This document shows positions 34,375 to 44,250 of a DNA stretch of 64,000 nucleotides, piece by piece. The stretch's first letter is position 1. Each line of letters opens with the position of its first letter. The notes beneath the pieces are model-generated. The model was not told where the DNA came from. It saw only the letters and a list, made by a program, of their open reading frames with translations, and did not search any database. Source of the DNA: Diogma glabrata (Eukaryota; Arthropoda; Insecta; Diptera; Cylindrotomidae); the NCBI GenBank assembly GCA_963693315.1, contig OY856186.1:374150418-374214417 (forward strand), read 5' to 3'. The position numbers and the translations under genes were made by a program.

Positions 34375-36022
34375 TTACTTCGGTCTGAAAGACCTAAGTA
34401 TTACATTCATGAGCTCAAAGTAAAATTCTTACCCCCACCTTTTTTGGCATTTCTCGACGCTTTAGGACCTCCTGATTCTAAAAAAGCAAAAAAAAAATGT
34501 ATGTCTGTCTGTAGGCCGGCTGGCCGTCCGTCATTACCTACGCTGCAGGGAAAACGGCTGGAGGGATTTCAAAAACATTTTTTTTTCTAAAAATAGGTAT
34601 TCACAAGGGACAGGTCCGAAAGGACGCTGTGTTCGATAACTGTACCGCAAGTGTGTCAAAAAATCATTATGTGTGTCAAATATAGCAAATTTTCATATTT
34701 TTGGCTTAAAAAACGTTCATTTTAAGTGATTACGAGTAGGAACCTTAAATTTGGAGAAATCTTGATGGTCGGGATTGGTATGTGAGATCAAAAACTAGAT
34801 TATTTCATTATAAATTAGTCAAAAAAATGTTGTCAAGTGTGTCAAAAGAAAGATTTTTATTTATTTTTTTACCTAATATTTTGGAAAAAAAAATAAAATT
34901 AATTGTTAGTTTGAAATGAAATTTTATTATTATTATTGAGAATTATGGCATTATAAGTTTGTCAAAAAAATGTTGTCAAGTGTGTCAAAAGAAAGATTAC
35001 TTCGGTCTGAAATTTTTATTTATTTTTTTACCCAAATTTTTGGAAAAAAATAAAAGTATTTGTTTGAAATGAAATTACTTCGGTTTTATTATTATTATTG
35101 AGAATATGGCATTATAAGTTTGTCAAAAAATGTTGTCAAGTGTGTCAAAAGAAAGGTTTTTATTTATTTTTTACCCAATTTTTTTATAGAAAAAACAAAT
35201 TAATAGTTTGTATGACATGATATTTTATTATTATTATAGAGAATTATGGCATTATACGTTTGTCTAAAAATAATGTCAAGTGTGTCAAAAAATGATTTCA
35301 TTTAATTTTTTAGCCAATTTTTTGAGAAAAAAAATGTAGCTGTTTTTATGACGTAAATGTAATTTAAAATGAAATCGGACATGGAAATTTTTGAATTTGT
35401 TATAGTTTTTGAAATATTTTTGGAATTTTGAAAAAGTTTGTATATTTGGTTTTGTAATAATTTTTGCAATATTTTTAGAATTTCGGAAAAGTTTTAATTT
35501 TTGATTTTGTAAAATCTTTTGGAATATTTTTAGAATTTTGAAAAATTTAAAATTTTTGTTTTTATTATAATTTTTGGAATTTGGAAAAAATTTTCAATTT
35601 TTGATTTTGTAATAATTTTTGCAATATTTTTAGAATTTTGGAAAAAGTTTGAATTCTTAAGAATTTTTGAGATATTATTGGAATTTAGAAAAAATTTAAA
35701 TATTTGATTTTATTCTAATTTTTGAAATATTTTTGGAATTTTGAAAAAGTTTGATTTTATTTAATTTAACAATATTTTTGGAATTTTGATTATAATTTTC
35801 CGGCAACGTATTGATGTTTCGTGTTAGTTTTGTAATAAATTTTTAAACAGAGATAAAAAATACTTGTACTTTAACAAAGAGTTATGTTTGATATGCATTG
35901 CTGCCCAAAACTAAAAACCATGTCCTCATAAAAGTTTTTTGCCGAAAACTATATCAAAATCCTTAACCCAGACCGAAGTCTTGATATCTCAGAGCTGTGA
36001 GATTTCAGCCCCTCCATATTTT
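34375..36022 (+). mobile_element. Helentron/DINE-1-like element, copy A
   Basis: The left end has ACTTCGGTCTG (34377-34387), directly overlapping a small hairpin GGTCTGAAAGACC. The right part has the exact complement CAGACCGAAGT (35969-35979), then a hairpin ATCTCAGAGCTGTGAGAT (35986-36003), and it ends near TCCATATTTT. Between them lie a conserved 5' block with ATGTATGTCTGTCTGT and GGCTGGAGGGATTTC, and an internal array of ~50-60-bp units such as TTTGCAATATTTTTAGAATT. Paired subterminal repeats, a 3' hairpin and internal tandem units, with no terminal repeats or coding, match the plan of DINE-1/helentron-associated elements. The hAT target duplication lies only about two bases from its left end. 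Confidence 0.75.
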
Positions 36023-38371
36023 AAAATTGCAAACAAAAAAATTTGTTAGAACTCTATTTTGCTTTTTACTATATGCTACTCTCAGCCCGAAATTTACTCT
36101 ATCGCGATAGTCTGTCAATTTATATATATAGAATAAAAAATATATATTTTCTAATTATGACTTCCGTTCCGAAAAATAAAAAGGACTTGTACTACGAGAA
36201 AACTGTGTATGAACCTGCTTTAATATATATGTGGATAAACTGAGATAAAATTTTAAGAACTTTGGGAAAATTTATTAGTTTTCGAAGATTTGTAAATAAT
36301 GAAATAGACGATTTTAGACTGAAATTAATGGACGTATGTACTTGAAAAAGTACGGAAGGTAGAATTAGCTTCCTGCAATTTTTTCAGAATGTTTGTGTAT
36401 GGACAAAAAGACTTATTGTTTTTAAAAAATTTTGGTAAACTTAGTTATTAAACACATATTTCGAAAAAATCTAACTTGTTGTAGAGATTTTTAGGTTTAA
36501 ATAAACTACTGTTGAGGATATTGGATTTAGTTGAAAATCCACTTTCACTAATAGTTGGAAACAAAATTGAATTTTGTGTCAGTATATGCTACTCTCAGCC
36601 CGAAATTTGTTCTTTCACGATATTACTATCTTAATTGGAAATGAGATAGACGACTGCAAGCTGAAAAAGGTTTGCTGCCCGAAAATTATGATTAATGCTC
36701 GTAATTGGAAAAGGCTTAATGAACTTTATGTGATTTTTCCAGAATTTTTGTATGCGTATTTATCTGGATAAAATTTTAAGAACTTTGGACAAAACAATAA
36801 GTTTTCGTATTTTTCTATCGTATTTTTCGTACTAATTTAATTTTTGATAAAATTGTTTATGTTTTGATAAACCAATTTCGTCGACATAGATTTCCCTTAA
36901 AGTAGTCTAAAAGATTAAAAAACGTATTCCATAGCAAGTTATTTATTTATGATCCCACACACATGTTCATCTATGGAGCCCAAAAATAATGTGGAATGAA
37001 ACAGTGGTGTAGCGTTTTTGAAACAATAGGATTATATACCGAAATATTGCGAGTGAGTTTTGTCCAAACCCTTCATCTTTAAATGGTTAAATGTTGAAAG
37101 TCTCAGGAGGGGTGGTATGTGTCCGCTATAATGCAAACTTGTAGCTGTTATATCCGCGGTACTTTTTATCCCACAAAAAAAAATAATCAGCTTGTTTTAT
37201 TGTGTAAACAAAAGTCAAACAATTTGTCGCAAGTCGTTTTGTATAAGCATCTTTTTTAGTTTGAGAGTAATTTTGAACAGAAGGTATTATTTTAAGAAAT
37301 TTGGAAATACGTTTTTCATTATTATCAAACTTTTTTCGCGTATTTTAATTTGGCCAAAATTCTAGATCACATAATTTATACTAAAAGACAGCTATTTGCA
37401 AAGGGATAACATTCAGTATGAATTCTGTTGAGCATGGCTGAGGTTTTAGTACTGATTTTTTGTTTTTAAATTCAAGTTGCCCATAGTTTTTTCATCGTTA
37501 CAAAACTTAGTTTTGATGCGAACGACTTGAACAAGTGCTCGCTTTATTAACCATTCTAAGCTTTACAAAAAATGTTAAAGTTTATCCGTTATTAAATATG
37601 AAGAATTCAACCAAGTCGTTGACAAAATTAAATTTTTGCAATGTGCCATAAGTCGTAATCAAAAGGTTCCCGTTTTATCAGCATTATACTAAACCTAATG
37701 CACCAAAAATCTCAAGCCATTGAATACCATGAAGAAAATTATTAAATTCTCTTTTGTTTCTGTTTTAGTTATCACAATTTATCCACATACAAAATTTTTA
37801 GAAAAATTGGAGAAAGTGAATTGAACCTTTACACGCAGTTGGTATTAATCAGAATTCTCGGGCAGAAAACCAATTTCATTCAACCAGCGTTTATCCCTTT
37901 TTTTTTTTTTATTTAAAGGCTTAGCTCCAGTTTTGGAGCCATATAGCCCATGCGTTTATCCCAATATCGACATATCCGCAAAAAAATAAATTAATTTTCC
38001 CAAAGCTCTCCAAATTTTATCTCAATTTACCCAGATACAAACATTTTAGAAAAATTAGAGAAAGTGCATTGAACCTTTATCAATAACGTGCATTAATCAG
38101 AATTCTCGGGGAGAAAACCAATTTCATTCAACAAGCGTCTATCCCAAGATCGACATATCCTCAAAAAATAAATTAATTTTCCCAAAGTTCTCAAAATTTT
38201 ATCTCAATTTATCCACATACAAAAATGTTAGAAAAACTAGAGAGAGTACATTGAACCATTATCAATTACGTGCATTAATCAGAATTCTCGGGCGGAAAAC
38301 CAATATCATTCAACAAGCGTCTATCCCAATATCGACATATCCTCAAAAAATCATCAGAAAACCATCGTCAT
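36023..38371. repeat. Inverted arrays of a ~182-bp unit (foldback-like)
   Basis: Plus-orientation units start near 37775, 38023 and 38205 (CAATTTATCCACATACAAA and variants) and carry CAGAATTCTCGGG, then CCAATTTCATTCAAC and CGACATATCC. The last two are 182 bp apart; the first interval is longer because it holds a small insertion. Inverted units lie in 36220-36310 (TATGTGGATAAACTGAGAT) and 36640-36800 (GCCCGAAAATTATGATTAAT, then AATTTTTGTATGCG). The middle, 36.8-37.77 kb, is noncoding. TATGCTACTCTCAGCCCGAA occurs at 36071 and 36586 in the left part. Outer ends are not defined. Confidence 0.65.
37898..37951 (-). mobile_element. 54-bp 5'-truncated retroposon with 11-bp target duplication
   Basis: GCGTTTATCCC flanks the insert on both sides (37887-37897 and 37952-37962). 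Read on the minus strand the insert is a short GC-containing body with a hairpin (GGCTCC...GGAGC) ending in TTTAAAT and a run of A. A poly(A) end plus a long target duplication is the signature of LINE-driven retroposition. Only the last ~40 bp of the source element are present, so I cannot name it. Confidence 0.85.
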
Positions 38372-38421
38372 ATCCTCGGAAACATATTAAACATTTAAAA
38401 TTTTATCTACACACCCATAAC

Positions 38422-38922
38422 TAGGGCATGGTTAGATTAATCGATTGTTCGATTAATTGATCATTTCGCAAATTGTTCGATTAATCGAACAAAAAAATTA
38501 TTGATCGATTAATCTAAATTTACGAAAATGTTGAACATTTACAAATTTATGTATATTTTTAAGTATATTTTTAAACACATAATTTTGTAAGGTCTGAAAA
38601 TTACAATGACAGAGAGGGAGATACAGATCCTAGGCTAACGCCTAGAGCAACAATTTAACTCTTAGGAAAAAAAGACCTACTTTACGCCCTTAATACATAG
38701 AAAGCTATTAAATTTTTGTTTATTCTTATGTCATTGTAAAAGTTGAACTTTTAAATATGATATACGTATTATTTATATACGTATTTGTTTAAAAAGAATT
38801 AATAAAAATATTAGAATTAGTGAAAATTTTATTTAATCGATTAATCGATTAATCGGTGTTAAAATTTTCATATTAATCGTTAATCGATATTTAGTCCCAA
38901 TCGATTAATCGACCATGCCCTA
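38422..38922. mobile_element. 501-bp hAT MITE with perfect 8-bp duplication
   Basis: The ends are TAGGGCATGGT on the left and ACCATGCCCTA on the right, exact complements over 11 bases and then with small changes through GATTAATCGATT. CCCATAAC lies outside both ends (38414-38421, 38923-38930). The 8-bp duplication points to hAT mobilisation. Both subterminal zones are packed with ATTAATCGAT-like palindromes. There is no coding capacity. It has a different end from the hAT at 31-34 kb, so another transposase moved it. Confidence 0.92.
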
Positions 38923-38930
38923 CCCATAAC

Positions 38931-39319
38931 CCACATGAGTGTATATGAAACTTCTTATTTAACATGCATGCATTACAATTTTTGACCTGCAACTAGTTTT
39001 TAATCTACACCCATCTAATTACATCACTAAAAAATCTTTATAGTCGGATAACAAGATGTTTTAAAAATTTTAAAAATTTTGTCTTAGTTTCTGAACTTAA
39101 TTTTGGTTATGATGAGCTTAGTTTATCAGGTAAAATGTCGTAAATTATTGTATAACATCAATCATTTATAAAATGTGTTTCACATTAACAAAACTAATTA
39201 AAGAAATTTTTATATGTTTGTTTGTTTGCGTATGGATATTTATTATTTAAACATAGATTTAAGTTAAATTACAAAACGTTACAATACATATAATACTTAA
39301 TTTGAATTTTGAAGAATAA
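38931..39319. other. Noncoding DNA; probable 3' tail of the minus-strand LINE
   Basis: From 39319 down to about 39235 the sequence may be the 3' untranslated part of the minus-strand LINE, ending in an AAATAATAAATA-like simple run. The remainder is AT-rich and unrecognised. Confidence 0.45.
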
Positions 39320-40715
39320 TTACAATATTAGATCTAAATTTTCAAGCCAAGTTACAGCATCAAGAGACAGCAAATTAAGTTCTGGCAATCCTCCTGGAAA
39401 CCTTCGGTTTGAACTGCATTGAACTGCAATTGAACTGCATAATCACAATCACAAGCAGAAGACGATATAAAACCCCAATTGAATTGAATAAACCACAACA
39501 TCCATGTCCAGTTCGAATACGATTCAAAGCTACCCACAGTCTTCTAGGTAAATCAAAACCAACGGGAATTACATCTAAGTTATCAATTAAATTATGATTG
39601 AGAACAGCAGATGACGACCAAAAATCTTTCCATTTATCCACGATGCTGAAAGTATCACCATTAAAAAAAACAGCGCCTGAATCATAAGATGGATTTCTTG
39701 AACACAAACGCCTTGGAGGTTGATGAATTATAACATGGTGACATATTAGCTGAGGTAAATCCGCAACTTTTGACGAAATCCTACACAGTTGATCTTGTCT
39801 ACGAATATTAGGTGGAGCAGTATTACTCAACACATGAAGCCAAGGAACAGGTGTTGAGTGGACACAGCCAGTTATTATACGCATAGCATTGTTTAATTCA
39901 ACATCAATTTTATCGGTATGGTGACTATTTAACCAAACAGGACAGCAAAATTCACCAACAGAAAACACCAATGCTAATGACGAAGTTCTCAAAGTGTGGA
40001 AGTTTGCACCCCAGTTAGTTCCAGCAAGTTTTCTTATTATATTTACTCGAGATTTTAATTTCTTCGCTACATTTTCAATATGGTATTTATATGTGAGGCT
40101 TCTATCAAGATAAATACCTAAGTATTTAGTTAAAGGGTTATGTTTGACTTGCATGTTATCAACAAAAACTTCAGGCTTATAATTACTAAGGCAGTTTATT
40201 AAATGGTGAATGTTTACTTCAGTTTTGGAAATGTTTGGTTTTAGCCTCCAGTGTCTAAAATAATTCCATAGTACTTCGAGATCAGCTGATAACTGATCAT
40301 CATTCTCTTTAAATTTATTATGTTGAACAGCCAGAGCAATATCATCCGCATAGATAAACTTCAACGAAATCGTAGTTGGCAAATCAGATATATACAGAAT
40401 AAAAAGTAGTGGTGCCAAAACTGAACCTTGCGGCAAACCATCATTCAGTCTTCTGGTTCTACTTGTTTTATCACCAAGAAAAACTTGAAAAACTCTATTA
40501 GCAAGCATATTGTTGAGTAGCTTTATCAGAGATAGTGATGGAATGACACTTATTAGCTTAAATAAGAGACCTTTCCTCCAAACAGTGTCATATGCTGCAG
40601 ATAAATCAACATAAACGACACCAGTTTTAAGTTTCTTTTAAAATCCAGACTCAATCAAAGATGTCATGGACAACACCTGATCACAACAATTGCGCCCTAA
40701 AATATGAAGATAAAA
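39320..40715 (-). pseudogene. Non-LTR retrotransposon RT/C-terminal region (second LINE type)
   Basis: The element is read on the minus strand from about 40715. Upstream, GRNCCDQVLSMTSLIE and, after a stop, KTGVVYVDLSAAYDTVW give RT motif A with its Asp. The long frame (40508-39375, 377 codons) has DGLPQGSVLAPLLFILYISD at about 23-42, the catalytic FIYADD at about 51-56, LKPNISKTEV, KYLGIYLDRSLTYKYHIENV and, near the end, GFDLPRRLWVALNRIRTGHG. The last part breaks: CDCDYAV and then RRFPGGLPELNLLSLDAVTW lie in two other frames, ending at a stop at 39320-39322. A small direct duplication (GAACTGCA repeated near 39412-39440) accounts for at least one shift. The copy is 5'-truncated in the RT domain. 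It differs from both the Jockey copy and the LINE inside it. Confidence 0.88.
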
Positions 40716-43401
40716 TATACGACAAAATTTTACAAATCGTTTAAAATTTTGTTTTGGTTATAGTTGGGCTAATTTTACAAAAATACTATCGCGACAGTCA
40801 ATTTTCTGGGCTGAGAGTTGGTATTTTATTATGACGGTAGAAAGTGTCACGAGTCACGATATAAATGTTTAGTGTTGCCATCGCATTTTTACGGGATGAA
40901 AAATTGGCTAACTTCACATACATACAATCCTTGCTTTATACTTACGTGACTGATGTAAGAAAGTTTAGTGAGAATAAAAACTAATTCAAAAACAAAAACA
41001 CATAAAATAGAAAAATTTGTGATTTGAAACTTGAACTCGTTACACGATCAGAAGTGGTTGTAGAAGGAATTCCCAAAGAAGAACTAAATTCATAAAAAGT
41101 AAAGTCTTCGTTTATGGGAAATGTCCGTAAACGAGAATTTAATTCCTTTCCTTTCAGGTTGAAGCTCCACATTGGGCGCCAAACCGACAATAGGTAGCCA
41201 GATCTTAGTATTCGCAAAGCAGGACACCATTCACCAGGGGGGGGGGGGGGTTTGGAGACTGTGATTAAAAATTTTGTCTATATGGAGCAACAAACATTTA
41301 TGGAATGCAAAAATAGCATTGAAATAATATATTTGTTTAAATTGTTGTATGTGTATGGTGCACGAGTCTATGCACATTTCGTGCACTTTTGCAGATTAGT
41401 AATTTTTCAGATTTTTGTTAAATATTTTAGTATATGTTTTTTTTTTGGGTGAAGAATTTTTAATTTAGTTGAAGTTTAAAAGTATTTTAGTGCTAACGTC
41501 ATACATATCTGTTTTAATTTAGCATTTTCAAATAATGTAAACATGTATACAAAATGTACATAGATCTTAAATAAATACAAAAATATTTGATGTATGACTT
41601 TTATGACTATGATCTAGACAAATATTTTTGGTAACTTCATTGTGACAAATGAAGTTTGCAATCGATTGTTTTAAGTTTAAAAATAAAAATGTATGAGTGT
41701 TGTAAATGAGGCGTCCATTTTTCGCCTTTTCTTAAACGATACAAATTAAATTAAAAAAATTAGTATTCAAAAAATTTAAATATTTGGATTAAATATAAAT
41801 AATAAAAAAAAAATTTAAAAACACACTTTTATTGAAAACGAACTAAAAACTAAAAAATAAATTTTCATTGACACAACACGATGTTCCAAATAATGTTTCC
41901 TATCCAGGAGACTTTTCGTGTGAAAATGAGGTCACTTTTTACGTTTAAAATCAAAATTAAACGTAAAAATAAATTTGATTTAAAGAATTAAAGCCTATTA
42001 GGGACATAATAAGGTAAGTTTCCACAGAATTGTGTGAAAAAAAAATTTTGTTTGTGGGAGATAGAAACTAAAAACGAAAAAGCCTTGTTTTATCGTTTTT
42101 TTTCTATTTTCACGGGAAACTTTAGGTTATGTGAAAAAATAGCCGGTATAAAAGTTAAAGACCTTTTTATTACCTACAACTTTTGCTTTAAACTTTATTC
42201 GACAGAAGGTTTAGCTTCGCCGAAAATTATGAAAAATCGTTTTCTTTCCCTAAAAGTTCATCCCATTTCACCCCCGTAACTCAGATCACCTTCAATTTAT
42301 GTTTCCCATCATTTGCGCCATATTTTATTATTTATCCAATAGTTTTCATCCTGTTACTGATTTTTCCATTTTTTGTCTATTTTTAAGGTATCAGACTGGT
42401 CTATATCAGCCGCCAAGAAAAATAACAAACAAAAAATATTAAATATATATAACAATATTTTTGAATTATTTAAAGTCGCATATGTTTTTGTGTTTGTTTT
42501 CGTTACCTTCACAAAAAAATTTCTTTCGAACATAATTTTAGATGAAATTAAAATAAAATTCTTCAATTAATTATTACGAAAGTCATTTTATCTCATAAAA
42601 CGTTACATGAAATTACTTTTTCAATCTCCATTTTTTTCTTCTTTTCTGCATCTTTCTTTAAATAATTGCACGTCCTTTTTATGAAAGATCAACTGACATA
42701 GTAGTAACAATGAAATTCTCAATTAAATTAACGGCAAAAAGAATTTATTTTATTTTGTTTGCTTTTATCGACCTCTTAGGAGTCTAGAAAGTCCAAAAAC
42801 TAATTTGTCTAAGGGGCATTTCACATAAACGGGAACAAACAAACATTTTTGCTCCAAATTTTGGTGATTGATTGTACTGCATTAGAAAATAATACTGGCA
42901 TTTGATAAGATTGCCTTTCCGTCAGTGATGGTCACGAATTTGAAATTTTTCTTGGATGACAAAAATTTTTATTTTGTGGCCAATTAAATGTGTAGAAAAA
43001 AATTTTAAAATAATATCAGTTCGTTTATCAGATGTTTCCCGTAGAATAAGATCAAAACATTTAAAAAAAATTAGAGGTTAGTTTTCTCAATTATTTTCGA
43101 GTTTTAAAGTTTAACATAAATTTTTCGAAATGAATGACACGTTTTTATTCGAAAGTTAGTTTAAAATACGCACTTGTAAATAATTTTTGTCGTCTGATGG
43201 AAAACGAAGCTATGTGGGCGCTGAAGGTTAAAAAACATGTTTTAACGGAGTGCTAAGAACATATTTTTCAATTTGTAAAACTCGTCCATTTTAAAAATCT
43301 TGGCCGCCACATCGGATAAGCCATTTTAAATTTCATTAATTTGACACAGCATTTGGATTTAGCGTCTCTGATTATCTTATAAAAAATTCTTTGATCTTTA
43401 A
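40716..43401. other. Noncoding DNA; one repeat motif and a G run
   Basis: At about 40785-40825 the complement of the CTCTCAGCCC motif seen at 36.07 and 36.59 kb appears, with TATCGCGACAGTC beside it. A run of 14 G lies at 41237-41250. Frames at 40981-41217 (minus), 41252-41452, 42034-42279 and 42354-42570 show no recognisable motif. The rest is AT-rich. Confidence 0.5.
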
Positions 43402-44250
43402 TTACTTCGGTCTGAAAGACCTAAGAATTGCATTCTCGAGCCAAAAGTAAAATTCTTACCCCCACATTTTTTGGCATTTCTCGACGTTGTAGGACCTACT
43501 GATTTTAAAAAGCAAAAAAAAAAATGTATGTCTGTCTGCCGGCTGTCCGTCACAACCTACGACATCTAGAAAACCGCTGGAGGGACTTCAAAAACTTTTG
43601 TTTCTAAATATTCTGAATGAAAAGAGCCGGAAGGATGATGTGTTCGATAGCTGTCCCGGAAATGTGTCAAGAAAACCGTCAAGTGTGTTAAAACAAGGAA
43701 ATTTACATATTTTTAGCTTAAAACACGTTCGTTTTAAGTGATTACGAGTAGGAACATTGAATTTGGAGAAATCAAAATGATGGTTGGAATTGGTATAGAG
43801 GAGACCGAAAACTAGATTATTGCATTATAAATTTGTCATATGAATGATATTAGTTTGTTTTACTCCAATTTTTAAGAAAAATGAAATTAATTATTTGTAT
43901 GACATGAAATGTTATCGAGCATGAAATTGGACATGGACATTTTTGTTATAATTTTTGGAATATTTCTGGAATTTTGAAGAAAATTTTTGTTTTTAATTTT
44001 GTTATAATTTTTGGAATATTTTTGGAATCTTGTAAAAAGTTAGCATTTTTTTTTATTTATACGTTTTGCAATATTTTTAGCAATATGGAAAAAGTTGGAA
44101 TTTTTGAATTTGTGAATTATAAATTTTTGCAATATTTTTAGAATTTTGAAAAAAGTTTCAATTTTTTGAATTTGTAACAATTTTGGTATTTTTTTAGAAT
44201 TTTAAAAAAGTTTAGATTTTAATTTTTGAAATTTTGAAAAAAAATTTGTA
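43402..44250 (+). mobile_element. Helentron/DINE-1-like element, copy B (3'-truncated)
   Basis: It begins with ACTTCGGTCTG (43404-43414) and the GGTCTGAAAGACC hairpin, and continues with TTCTTACCCCCAC, TTTTGGCATTTCTCGACG and ATGTATGTCTGTCTG as in copies A and C. The internal array of TTTTTGGAATATTTTTGGAA-like units runs to about 44250. The 3' subterminal repeat and hairpin are missing, so the copy has lost its 3' end. Confidence 0.75.

Noticed and set aside
36023..38371. CRISPR-like reading of the ~182-bp units
   Set aside because: Units are long, diverged, in both orientations and lack unique spacers; the setting is a eukaryotic repeat region.
41150..41200. TGGGCGCCAAACCGAC as an LTR primer-binding site
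   Set aside because: The similarity is weaker than the string at 19.88 kb and no LTR or coding sequence is nearby.
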